A DNA stretch of 64,000 nucleotides from Pseudomonas putida (GTDB taxonomy: Bacteria; Pseudomonadota; Gammaproteobacteria; Pseudomonadales; Pseudomonadaceae), in assembly GCA_041879295.1 (NCBI GenBank), contig CP047152.1, forward strand, positions 3,105,501 to 3,169,500. Direction: 5' to 3'. Below are positions 15,883 through 23,615 of the stretch, in pieces. The notes under the pieces were generated by a model. The model did not search any database. It had not been told where the DNA came from and was given only the letters and a program-made list of their open reading frames with translations. The stretch's first letter is position 1. Every line of letters starts with the position of its first letter. Both the position numbers and the translations under genes were made by a program.

Positions 15883-16386
15883 ATGCAATTGCACCCGTAT
15901 TCCGTGTTGGCCAGTTCCGAACTGGTCGGCCAGCTGATCTTCACTCCGTGCCCAGGTACCAAGGACACCTCGGTATCTCAGGCGCTGGCAACGCTGCGCG
16001 AAGCCGGTGCGAGTGCACTGGTCACCCTGATGCCAAGTGAAGAACTGCTGCAGAACGAGATCGATCTGCTTCCCGAGGAGTGCCAACTGCTGGGCCTCGA
16101 ATGGTTCCACCTGCCGGTGGAAGACGACCAGGCACCCGGCGAGCCCTTTGCTGCCGCCTGGGAGATCCACCGGGAACGCCTGAAAGAATTGGTGATGACT
16201 GGCAAGACGATCGCCATTCACTGCAAAGGCGGCTCCGGCCGCACCGGCCTGTTTGCGGCCCGCCTGATGATCGAGTGCGGCATTCCCGTGCAGGAAGCTG
16301 TTGCTCAGGTCCAGGCCCTGCGCCCACGTGCAATTCAGAACCCTGCGCACGTCGGCTACATCAACCAGTTCAGCGTTACCCTCTGA
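15883..16386 (+). CDS. protein-tyrosine/dual-specificity phosphatase-like protein
   Basis: A 167-residue protein with the CX5R loop HCKGGSGRTG (Cys about 114, Arg about 120) and a candidate general acid in LPVEDDQAPG about 30 residues earlier. This is the arrangement of dual-specificity phosphatases. Homologues occur in Pseudomonas ars operons between arsH and gapdh. Since arsenate mimics phosphate, it could act on an arsenylated or phosphorylated metabolite or serve as another arsenate-handling enzyme. The physiological role is not established. Confidence 0.75.
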   Translation: MQLHPYSVLASSELVGQLIFTPCPGTKDTSVSQALATLREAGASALVTLMPSEELLQNEIDLLPEECQLLGLEWFHLPVEDDQAPGEPFAAAWEIHRERLKELVMTGKTIAIHCKGGSGRTGLFAARLMIECGIPVQEAVAQVQALRPRAIQNPAHVGYINQFSVTL

Positions 16387-16418
16387 CCCTTCGCTAATCG
16401 CGATCCGAGAACAAGAAC

Positions 16419-17423
16419 ATGGCTATCAAAGTAGGTATCAATGGGTTTGGCCGTATCGGTCGCTTGGCGCTGCGCGCGTCTTGGGACTGGCCAGAGTTCG
16501 AGTTTGTGCAGATCAATGACCCGGCCGGCGACGCCGAGACCCATGCCCACCTGATCAACTTCGACTCGGTCCACGGCCGCTGGCTCCGTGAAGCCCGTGC
16601 TGAGGGCAGTACGGTGGTGATCGATGGCAAGCGCATTCAGGTGACCGCGAACAAGACCATCGCCGACACCGACTGGTCGGGCTGCGACCTGGTCATCGAG
16701 GCCAGCGGCAAGATGAAGTCGGTAGCCGTGCTCCAGGCCTACCTGGATCAGGGCGTCAAACGTGTAGTGGTCTGCGCTCCAGTGAAGGAGAAAGGCGCAC
16801 TGAACGTGGTGATGGGCGTCAACCAGCACCTGTTCGACCCGGCGCAGCATCGCATCGTTACCGCCGCCTCCTGCACTACCAACTGCTTGGCCCCGGTGGT
16901 CAAGGTGATTCACGAGAACCTGGGCATCCGCCACGGATCGATCACCACCATCCACGACCTCACCAACACCCAGAGCATCCTCGATACGCCGCACAAAGAC
17001 CTGCGCCGCGCCCGCGCCTCTGGCATGAGCCTGATCCCAACCACCACGGGTTCGGCCACTGCGATAGCCGAGATCTTCCCCGAGCTGCGCGGCAAGCTGA
17101 ATGGTCACGCCGTGCGTGTACCGCTGGCCAACGCCTCGCTGACCGACTGTGTGTTCGAAGTGGAACGTGAGACCACGGCTGAAGAGGTCAACGCGCTGCT
17201 GAAGGCTGCGGCCGAAGGCCCGTTGAAAGACATCCTGGGCTACGAAGAGCGCCCCTTGGTGTCCATCGACTATCGCACCGATCCGCGCTCCTCGATCATC
17301 GACGCACTGTCGACCTTGGTGGTCAATGGCACCCAGGTGAAGCTCTACGCCTGGTATGACAACGAATGGGGCTATGCCAACCGTGCAGCAGAACTGGCCC
17401 GGCTGGTCGGCGCAGCGGAGTAA
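16419..17423 (+). CDS. gapdh: glyceraldehyde-3-phosphate dehydrogenase of the ArsJ pathway
   Basis: A full-length 334-residue GAPDH. The NAD-binding start is [16 protein letters not shown]. The catalytic segment [11 protein letters not shown] has Cys about 153, and its His lies in [11 protein letters not shown] and nearby. In this setting the enzyme is expected to use arsenate in place of phosphate to make 1-arseno-3-phosphoglycerate, which ArsJ exports and which then falls apart outside. The immediately following arsJ (9-nt gap) supports this over a housekeeping role. Confidence 0.92.
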   Translation: MAIKVGINGFGRIGRLALRASWDWPEFEFVQINDPAGDAETHAHLINFDSVHGRWLREARAEGSTVVIDGKRIQVTANKTIADTDWSGCDLVIEASGKMKSVAVLQAYLDQGVKRVVVCAPVKEKGALNVVMGVNQHLFDPAQHRIVTAASCTTNCLAPVVKVIHENLGIRHGSITTIHDLTNTQSILDTPHKDLRRARASGMSLIPTTTGSATAIAEIFPELRGKLNGHAVRVPLANASLTDCVFEVERETTAEEVNALLKAAAEGPLKDILGYEERPLVSIDYRTDPRSSIIDALSTLVVNGTQVKLYAWYDNEWGYANRAAELARLVGAAE

Positions 17424-17432
17424 ACAGCGATC

Positions 17433-18665
17433 ATGAAGGCGTTGTCAGCCCTGTCTGCGGAAGTGCGTCAGTACCTGCTGGTTACCGGCAACTACTGGGC
17501 CTTCACCCTTACCGACGGCGCATTGCGCATGTTGGTGGTACTGCACTTCCATTCGCTGGGCTACACGCCGATGCAGATCGCCGCACTGTTCCTGTTCTAC
17601 GAAGTGTTCGGCGTGATCACCAACCTGGTGGGTGGCTACCTCGGCGCGCGCCTGGGGCTCAACCGCACCATGAACATCGGCCTGGGCATGCAGGTCGTGG
17701 CCTTGCTGATGCTCACGGTACCGGCAGCCTGGCTAACAGTGCCCTGGGTGATGGCCGCCCAGGCGCTGTCCGGCATCGCCAAGGACCTGAACAAGATGAG
17801 CGCCAAGAGCTCCATCAAGCTCCTGGTACCGGACAGCCAACAGGGCACGCTCTACAAATGGGTGGCCATCCTGACGGGCTCGAAGAATGCGCTCAAAGGT
17901 GTGGGCTTTTTCCTCGGCGGAGCACTGCTCGCGTTGCTCGGCTTTACCCTGGCAGTGCTGGCCATGGCGGCAGTGCTGGCCCTGATCTGGATCGGCAGTC
18001 TGGTGCTGCTGAAAAAGGACTTGGGCAAAGCCAAGGCCAAACCCAAGTTCCGCGACATGCTGTCCAAGAGCCGGGCGATCAACATCCTCTCGGCCGCACG
18101 GCTGTTTCTCTTCGGTGCCCGGGACGTCTGGTTCGTCGTGGCGCTGCCGGTGTACCTAAGCACCGCGTTTGACTGGGACTTCTGGCTGATCGGTGGCTTC
18201 TTGGCCGCGTGGATCATTGGCTACGGCATCGTCCAGTCGTTTGCTCCTCACATCACCGGCAAGAAACGCGGTCATGTGCCGGACGGCCGAGCGGCCTTCA
18301 TCTGGGCGCTCGCCCTGGCCGGACTGCCTGCGCTTATTGCCGTGGGCCTATCGGCGGGCGGGCCGGCGCAGGTGGTGCTGCTCGGTGGACTGATGCTGTT
18401 CGGCGTGCTGTTCGCGGTGAACTCCTCGCTGCACAGCTACCTGATCGTCAGCTACGCCAAGGAAGACGGCGTCTCCCTGGATGTGGGGTTCTACTACATG
18501 TCCAACGCCCTGGGGCGGCTGGTCGGCACGCTGTTGTCGGGCTGGGTGTTCCAAGCCTATGGTTTGCAGGCCTGCCTTTGGGTTTCCAGCATTTTCGTAT
18601 TGGCTGCCGCGCTCATCTCGATCGGGTTGCCCAGACACAGCGAAATGGCGCACCAGACCCACTGA
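17433..18665 (+). CDS. arsJ: ArsJ, organoarsenical (1-arseno-3-phosphoglycerate) exporter
   Basis: A 410-residue major-facilitator protein with about 12 hydrophobic segments. A characteristic cytoplasmic patch is DLNKMSAKSSIKLLVPD near residues 112-128. It completes the arsenate-resistance route that needs no reduction: GAPDH makes the arseno-phosphoglycerate and ArsJ exports it. It is the last gene of the operon; the terminator at 18678 follows 12 nt after the stop. Confidence 0.92.
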   Translation: MKALSALSAEVRQYLLVTGNYWAFTLTDGALRMLVVLHFHSLGYTPMQIAALFLFYEVFGVITNLVGGYLGARLGLNRTMNIGLGMQVVALLMLTVPAAWLTVPWVMAAQALSGIAKDLNKMSAKSSIKLLVPDSQQGTLYKWVAILTGSKNALKGVGFFLGGALLALLGFTLAVLAMAAVLALIWIGSLVLLKKDLGKAKAKPKFRDMLSKSRAINILSAARLFLFGARDVWFVVALPVYLSTAFDWDFWLIGGFLAAWIIGYGIVQSFAPHITGKKRGHVPDGRAAFIWALALAGLPALIAVGLSAGGPAQVVLLGGLMLFGVLFAVNSSLHSYLIVSYAKEDGVSLDVGFYYMSNALGRLVGTLLSGWVFQAYGLQACLWVSSIFVLAAALISIGLPRHSEMAHQTH

Positions 18666-18677
18666 GCACAGGGGAAT

Positions 18678-18701
18678 AGCGGAGGCACTCAAGCCTCCGC
18701 T
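18678..18701. terminator. rho-independent terminator after arsJ
   Basis: AGCGGAGGC-ACTCAA-GCCTCCGCT then TTTC. It also overlaps the 3' end of the minus-strand monooxygenase fragment. Confidence 0.9.
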
Positions 18702-18995
18702 TTCACCAGAAACTGCTCGATCTCAGCGACAGTGCTGCGGGCTGTGCGCGTCACTGCGGAGCCTGTCCACTCGCCAAAGCCCACCAGCCAAAGGCTAGGC
18801 TTGTTCACTGCACATGCATCCGTAACTTCGACGCGACAGTCCCCAGTGACTGCCCCGAGGCTCGCTAAGTGCCCCAGCGCCGGCTTGAATCCGGTGCACC
18901 CTATCACCGCATCGACTGAGGTCTCTGCCCTGTCTTCCCAAACCACACCGTCGGGGGTGAAGCGAGCGAAGGGCTTCATAGCGTGCAGAACGCTC
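18689..18995 (-). pseudogene. C-terminal fragment of a flavin monooxygenase-like gene
   Basis: About 100 residues of an ArsO/flavin-monooxygenase-like C-terminus remain (DAVIGCTGFKPALGHLASLG, LWLVGFGEWTGSAVTRTAR). The N-terminal FAD and NADPH domains are missing. Coding likeness stops near 18995, where AT-rich promoter DNA of the next module begins, so a rearrangement joined the two modules here. It is distinct in sequence from the complete arsO at 11158. Confidence 0.7.
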
Positions 18996-19004
18996 TGCCT
19001 TGCA

Positions 19005-19038
19005 TAGGTATAGGGGGTATGTCTATTATGCGCATAAT
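19005..19038 (+). promoter_or_regulatory. operator region of the RcnR-like regulator
   Basis: ATAGGTATAGGGGGTATG (a G tract between TA-rich arms, like RcnR/CsoR sites) followed by the perfect palindrome ATTATGCGCATAAT (19025-19038), 17 nt before the start codon. Confidence 0.55.
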
Positions 19039-19055
19039 TTAGGTAGGAGTACTCC

Positions 19056-19331
19056 ATGAGTCATATCGCGGCAAACAAAGACGATCTTCTCAAACGCGTT
19101 AAACGTATCGCCGGACAAGTCCAGGCCATTGAGCGGGCGCTGGAGTCTGATCTCGATTGCGCCAAAACGTTGCATCTTGTCGCCGCCACTCGCGGAGCTA
19201 TCAACGGATTGATGGAGGAAATCATCGAAGACCACGCGCGGGAGCATGTTGCTAACCCGGCGCTGAGCGAAGAAGAGCGCAACAAAGGCGTCGAAGAGCT
19301 TCTTGAAGCCATTCACCGTTACTCCAAGTGA
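19056..19331 (+). CDS. dmeR: RcnR/DmeR-type nickel-cobalt repressor
   Basis: A 91-residue all-helical member of the CsoR/RcnR/FrmR family. His3, Cys35, His60 and His64 are all present at the exact positions of the RcnR Ni/Co site, which argues against a copper-type CsoR or a formaldehyde-type FrmR. It should repress itself and the next gene through the G-tract site upstream and release DNA on metal binding. TAGGAGTACTCC supplies a strong ribosome-binding site. Confidence 0.85.
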   Translation: MSHIAANKDDLLKRVKRIAGQVQAIERALESDLDCAKTLHLVAATRGAINGLMEEIIEDHAREHVANPALSEEERNKGVEELLEAIHRYSK

Positions 19332-19351
19332 ACGGATCCGGGTATACGCAC

Positions 19352-20266
19352 ATGAGCAGCACCAGCATCAACCACACACACGACCTTATGTTTCTTGGCT
19401 CGGCACATGATGAAAACGCCAAGCGAACGCTTTGGGTCGTGGCATTGACCGTTGTGATGATGGTTGGAGAGATCACCGCAGGCTATCTCACAGGCTCGAT
19501 GGCTTTATTGGCCGATGGATTTCACATGGCAACTCATGCCGGTGCATTGGGCATCGCGGCGGCCGCATACGGATATGCAAAACGGCACGCTTCCAGCCAA
19601 CGCTACAGTTTCGGTACAGGAAAGGTAGGGGACTTGGGCGGTTTTGCCTCTGCATTGATTCTCGGAATCGTCGCCTTGGGAATTGGCATTGAATCTGTCA
19701 TGCGCCTCTTGCATCCAACAGACGTTCAGTTCGGTACCGCTACGCTAATCGCGATTGCCGGATTGATAGTCAATGTTGTCAGTGCACTGTTGCTGGGTCA
19801 CGGCCACAGTCACGACCATGATCATGACCATGATCATGTTCACCACGGGCACGATAACAATCTGAAATCGGCCTACATCCATGTCCTCGCTGACGCGCTC
19901 ACTTCGGTGCTAGCGATTGCTGCACTGCTCGCCGGCCGGTATCTCGGTTGGGCGTGGCTGGACCCGGTTATGGGGATCGTAGGTGCCATCGTTATTGCGC
20001 GTTGGGCCTGGACCTTGATGAAGGTTACTGCAGGAGTACTGCTGGATCAGACAGACGTACATGTCGCCGATGAGATTCGCGAACTGGTTGAAAAACCGGG
20101 GGATCTCACGATTACGGATCTGCATGTTTGGCGGGTGGGACCACAAGCCCATGCCGCTATCGTCAGCGTTCTTGGTGAAGTCACTGGCAGCGCGGAGAGT
20201 ATTCGTGAACGGATCAAGCCGGTTCACGAAGTCTGCCATCTGACGGTAGAGTTCCGAGCGGTCTGA
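19352..20266 (+). CDS. dmeF: cation diffusion facilitator, DmeF type (Co/Ni efflux)
   Basis: A 304-residue CDF protein with six hydrophobic segments. ALLADGFHMATHAG near residue 50 and HVLADALTSVLA near 180 carry the His/Asp transport site. A histidine loop of alternating His and Asp lies at about 149-168 between helices 4 and 5. Pairing with an RcnR-like gene 20 nt upstream fits the dmeRF cobalt/nickel module. ATG 19352 is preferred over GTG 19328, which overlaps the previous stop. Confidence 0.85.
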   Translation: MSSTSINHTHDLMFLGSAHDENAKRTLWVVALTVVMMVGEITAGYLTGSMALLADGFHMATHAGALGIAAAAYGYAKRHASSQRYSFGTGKVGDLGGFASALILGIVALGIGIESVMRLLHPTDVQFGTATLIAIAGLIVNVVSALLLGHGHSHDHDHDHDHVHHGHDNNLKSAYIHVLADALTSVLAIAALLAGRYLGWAWLDPVMGIVGAIVIARWAWTLMKVTAGVLLDQTDVHVADEIRELVEKPGDLTITDLHVWRVGPQAHAAIVSVLGEVTGSAESIRERIKPVHEVCHLTVEFRAV

Positions 20267-20432
20267 TAGCAGAGCCCCCAACCTGTGCTTGATCGGCGTA
20301 ACCTGTAAGCAGCGTATCGATGCAGACTGGAAGGACCGGAGTCGGCATCAACGCTGTTTCCTTAGCCACAGCGCGGTCGATGAAGATGGCTACTCTATCA
20401 ACCGTCGTTTTCCCGATTTAGTGCAAAGAAGG

Positions 20433-20448
20433 CTTACTTAGATGTAAT
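20433..20448 (+). promoter_or_regulatory. CopR box
   Basis: CTTACTTAGATGTAAT keeps the TTAC...GTAA dyad of the CopR/CusR-type box. It lies 68 nt before the DUF2790-like gene. Confidence 0.5.
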
Positions 20449-20515
20449 CCCCCGATCATTTGGCCGACAGGTCAACCCGCTTAAGATTCAATCACACCAG
20501 ATCGGAGTGATGAAC

Positions 20516-20848
20516 ATGAAAGCTCTCAAAAGTATTTCCGCCTTGCTGATTCTTACTGCCTCCTCGGTTGCACTGGCTGAGGGGGGCTCAGACCGCCTGC
20601 ATGGCCAGATGATTCAGGCAAATGAGCAAGCAATGCGGACGTACGCCGCCGCCAACGGGAAAAACGAACCTGAGGTCACCCATTATCGCTATGGGATGAA
20701 GCTCGACGTGGCCAAAGTGATCAGCGTGACCTCGAACCGGGGTAGCTGCGACGTGATGCCAGCACAGATGAACTATGAAGATTCAACTGGAAAGCTCAAC
20801 ATCCTCGAGTACCGTACATCCGGTATTGGTTGCCGCGGCCAGAATTGA
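20516..20848 (+). CDS. DUF2790 / PtrA-like periplasmic protein
   Basis: A 111-residue exported protein. The signal peptide MKALKSISALLILTASSVAL ends at ALA-EGG. The mature start EGGSDRLHGQMIQANEQAM shares the EGGxDR signature with two other small proteins at 25625 and 29920. Family members are copper-induced periplasmic proteins in Pseudomonas; the two Cys in the second half (SCDVMP, GCRGQN) could pair or bind copper. GGAG precedes ATG 20516 (ATG 20510 is possible). It converges on the cop operon and shares its terminator. Confidence 0.75.
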   Translation: MKALKSISALLILTASSVALAEGGSDRLHGQMIQANEQAMRTYAAANGKNEPEVTHYRYGMKLDVAKVISVTSNRGSCDVMPAQMNYEDSTGKLNILEYRTSGIGCRGQN

Positions 20849-20869
20849 GGAGTTCAGATGCTCACATAT

Positions 20870-20908
20870 CCAACGAAAACGGCGCCAGGAAGGCGCCGTT
20901 TTCGTTGG
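20870..20908. terminator. bidirectional terminator
   Basis: A 17-bp perfect inverted repeat (CCAACGAAAACGGCGCC and its complement) around AGGAA, with A and T tracts on both sides. It ends both the plus-strand DUF2790 gene and the minus-strand cop operon. Confidence 0.95.
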
Positions 20909-20917
20909 TTGGTAGGT

Positions 20918-21373
20918 TTACTTGGCAGGATAATCTGCAACCACGCGATCTTCCCCACCTGTGGTAAGGCCTATGACCTGGTAAGCATGACTTGCGCCAT
21001 CCATCTCCATTCCTGGAGAACCAGCAGGCATACCAGGCACGGCGACCCCAACCAAATCATTTCGCGCTGAAAGCTGTCGAATCTGTTCGGCCGGAACATG
21101 GCCTTCAACGAACTTTCCGTTTATCACTCCGGTGTGACAGGAAGCTAGGCGCGGCGCTACCCCTAGCTTCTGCTTAACAGCACTCATATCGGCTTCAACG
21201 TGATCGATGACCTTGAAGCCATTTTGCTCCAAGTGAGCAATCCACTTTTTACAGCACCCGCAGTTTGCATCCCGGTGCACGTCAATAGTGGTTGGCACTG
21301 CCGCGTTAACTGGCGGAAGCACGAGAAAAGCAGCGAGTGCTGCCAAGCTAAGGAATCGCCTTCTAGCCCTCAT
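20918..21373 (-). CDS. DUF411 metal-binding protein
   Basis: Starting at ATG 21373, the 151-residue product has a signal peptide (MRARRRFLSLAALAAFLVL). The DUF411 core follows with RDANCGCCKKW (Cys38, Cys40, Cys41), ASCHTGVI and EGHVPAEQI. Members are periplasmic copper/silver-related proteins next to cop and cus genes. The frame is open further upstream, but that part is a shadow of the cytochrome gene. Its start overlaps the cytochrome stop by 11 nt. It is the last gene of the operon. Confidence 0.85.
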   Translation of the reverse strand: MRARRRFLSLAALAAFLVLPPVNAAVPTTIDVHRDANCGCCKKWIAHLEQNGFKVIDHVEADMSAVKQKLGVAPRLASCHTGVINGKFVEGHVPAEQIRQLSARNDLVGVAVPGMPAGSPGMEMDGASHAYQVIGLTTGGEDRVVADYPAK

Positions 21374-22145
21374 GGGTGTGCTCCTTACCATCTTTGTGAG
21401 TGTGCGTCTGTGGGGTCGGTTTGGAGTGATGGTCACTATCAGCTTCCGTGACTTCATGCTCGTTGCGGTGTTCGGCTTCAGGCTTGGCATCTGAAGGCTG
21501 CGCATGATGGGCTTCAGGCTGTCCCATATCATGATGGCCCTTCGCGGAGGCCGCCTCGCCGTGGTGATCAGCGTCACTTTTATCGTGCTGGCCTTCATGA
21601 TTGTGCATATCACTTTCCCCACCGCCGTGCTGATGGCCGCCGCTGGTCGCTACCATTGACTTGTATTGCTCAGCGTTCATCTGTGGGAGCTGATCTAAGA
21701 AAGCAACGATCCCCCAGATGTATTGATCACCCATGCTCTTGCCCCAAGCAGGCATGCCGGTGGCTTTGATGCCGTGTTTAATAGTCCAGAATGCAGCCGC
21801 CGCGTCGCCACCAACACCGATTTTGGAGAGATTGGGTGGGGACGGGTAAAGCGCTTGGCTGAGCTCGGTCTTTTCAACGCCTGGAGCGAGGTGACAGCCA
21901 ATGCACATGGCATTGTAGTTTCCGGCGCCTGTTCGAATCAGGGTTTCATCTTTGAGATTCGGCACCTCAATATCCTTGGCACGCACTTCGATGGAGCGAT
22001 CTCTCGCCATGGCGAGAAAAGCATGCACAGCGGGGAAATGGGGGTCATCAGCGCCCACGTTGACCAGACCAAAATAGGCGGCTCCCAGTACAGCCGCGCT
22101 ACCCACGGCGCCTGCTGCGAACAACGTTGTAATTGTTTTTTTCAT
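21363..22145 (-). CDS. cytochrome c with His-rich tail
   Basis: A 260-residue protein. An N-terminal hydrophobic signal/anchor (MKKTITTLFAAGAVGSAAVL) is followed by one c-type haem site CIGCH (81-85) and a candidate axial Met in GMPAWGKSM near 134-142. From about residue 168 the chain is a long tail of His, Asp and Glu, clearly a metal-binding region. Placed after copB, it may link copper oxidation or electron transfer to CopA, or buffer copper in the periplasm. The His tail is unusual for this class. Confidence 0.85.
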   Translation of the reverse strand: MKKTITTLFAAGAVGSAAVLGAAYFGLVNVGADDPHFPAVHAFLAMARDRSIEVRAKDIEVPNLKDETLIRTGAGNYNAMCIGCHLAPGVEKTELSQALYPSPPNLSKIGVGGDAAAAFWTIKHGIKATGMPAWGKSMGDQYIWGIVAFLDQLPQMNAEQYKSMVATSGGHQHGGGESDMHNHEGQHDKSDADHHGEAASAKGHHDMGQPEAHHAQPSDAKPEAEHRNEHEVTEADSDHHSKPTPQTHTHKDGKEHTHEG

Positions 22146-22154
22146 GTCAGGTTC

Positions 22155-23282
22155 TCAAAACCACATCCGAATGCCAGCAACGAAACGCGCTTCACTCACA
22201 TCCCCGCCTTCGTCCCGAATAAGGTCCGCAGTTTTGCCGTAAGAGCGGCTCCAGGTGACGCCTATGTAGGGAGCAAACTGTCGAACAATTTCATATCGAA
22301 GACGTAGCCCCACCTCGGTATTGGCAAGACCCGAACCAACACCACGCTCAGGGTCATTTTTGCCATAGAAGTTCGCTTCGGCGGTAGGCTGTAGGATCAG
22401 GCGATTGGTTAAAAGGATGTCGTAGTCGCCTTCCAACCGTGCGGCAGTCTGGCCATTCTCACCAATGAACGCCGTGGCTTCCGCTTCAAACGCATAGAGA
22501 GCCATACCCTGAATGCCAAAGGCTGCCCACGTCTGGGGAGATTCGGGTTGGAAATCCTGTCGCACCCCTGCAACAACATCCCACCACGGACCAATTGATC
22601 GGCCGTAAAGGAGCTGCAGCTCGGCATCCTCGGTTACACCATTTGTTCTCTCGCCCTCGGAGCGAATCCAAAGACGATTGATGTCGCCACCAACCCACCC
22701 AGAGGCATCCCACGCCAAGGTGCTACCCTCGTCAGCATCCTGGTACTCCAGCTGATCTAACAGGAAGAAGCTGTTGATGGCGCTGTCGTGAACCTCATGA
22801 CCGCCCAAAGGGGGGAAAGCCGCTTTACGGTCCGCATCCGTCAGGACAGGAATGGGGGTGCGACTGGCCGCAGTAGGTGCATCAGCGGAGCCATGGTTCA
22901 TTTTTGAATGATCCATCGTGCCAGGCCCCATTCCTTCCATGCTCCCATGACCCATATTGCTGTGGTCCATAGGGGCAGGCTTCGCTTTAGGTTGACCATG
23001 TCCCATCGTGTTGTGATCCATGGTGCCCATGCCTCCCTGCATGGCGCCATGATTCATCTTGCTATGATCTACAGAGGCAGGTTTTTTCTCCTTTCGGGCT
23101 CCCATCTGGCTGTGGTCCATACCCGGCATCGGGTTTTGAGAAGGGACAGACTCCATTTGCATGGATCCATGCCCCATTGCCGAATGGTCCATTTCTTCAG
23201 CCGCAAAACTAGTTGTCCCCCCGAATGTGCTCAGGGAGATAGCCACTGCCAAGAGCGATGGTCGTGCCAGCCTATTGGTCAT
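22155..23282 (-). CDS. copB: CopB outer-membrane copper resistance protein
   Basis: A 375-residue protein: signal peptide, then a Met/His-rich region at about 30-135 with repeats of MDHSxMxHG, then the CopB beta-barrel domain from [18 protein letters not shown] to the terminal aromatic FVAGIRMWF. It is thought to bind or move copper at the outer membrane. Its start overlaps the preceding Met/His-rich gene by 11 nt, so translation is coupled. Confidence 0.93.
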   Translation of the reverse strand: MTNRLARPSLLAVAISLSTFGGTTSFAAEEMDHSAMGHGSMQMESVPSQNPMPGMDHSQMGARKEKKPASVDHSKMNHGAMQGGMGTMDHNTMGHGQPKAKPAPMDHSNMGHGSMEGMGPGTMDHSKMNHGSADAPTAASRTPIPVLTDADRKAAFPPLGGHEVHDSAINSFFLLDQLEYQDADEGSTLAWDASGWVGGDINRLWIRSEGERTNGVTEDAELQLLYGRSIGPWWDVVAGVRQDFQPESPQTWAAFGIQGMALYAFEAEATAFIGENGQTAARLEGDYDILLTNRLILQPTAEANFYGKNDPERGVGSGLANTEVGLRLRYEIVRQFAPYIGVTWSRSYGKTADLIRDEGGDVSEARFVAGIRMWF

Positions 23283-23601
23283 CTTTCCCTGCCTTAGCTT
23301 TATCGCCGCCCTGCGATTCCATCATTTTGCTGTGATCCATACCTTCCATCGAGCCGTGGTCCATACCTTCCATGGACCCGTGATCCATGCCCTTCATGGA
23401 GCCATGGTCCATGCTACCGGACTGCTTATCCTGCGCCGTCTTTGCTCCAGCGTTGGATTTCGCTGCATTAGGTGTATCCACAGACTTCTGGGCATGTTGG
23501 TCATGGTTTTCACCGGACCACGAGGACGGGGCGTAAACAGCCAGAAGTCCTACCATGGCAGCAGAGAAGAAAAAGGCGCTACGTTTCATTGGTTTGCTCA
23601 T
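23272..23601 (-). CDS. Met/His-rich periplasmic protein
   Basis: Starting at ATG 23601 (GGAG 8 nt upstream), the 109-residue product has a signal peptide ([19 protein letters not shown]). A low-complexity end follows with four to five MDHGSM(E/K)G repeats. Such repeats bind Cu(I) and Ag(I) through methionine sulfur and Cu(II) through histidine. It lies between copA and copB and overlaps copB. It may be a free copper sponge built from the same repeat as its two neighbours. No named family. Confidence 0.75.
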   Translation of the reverse strand: MSKPMKRSAFFFSAAMVGLLAVYAPSSWSGENHDQHAQKSVDTPNAAKSNAGAKTAQDKQSGSMDHGSMKGMDHGSMEGMDHGSMEGMDHSKMMESQGGDKAKAGKDDQ

Positions 23602-23615
23602 CTCAAATCTCCAGA

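Noticed and set aside
20918..21622. 234-residue version of the DUF411 protein
   Set aside because: The first about 83 residues read the cytochrome His tail in another frame. The signal peptide and overlap start favour ATG 21373.
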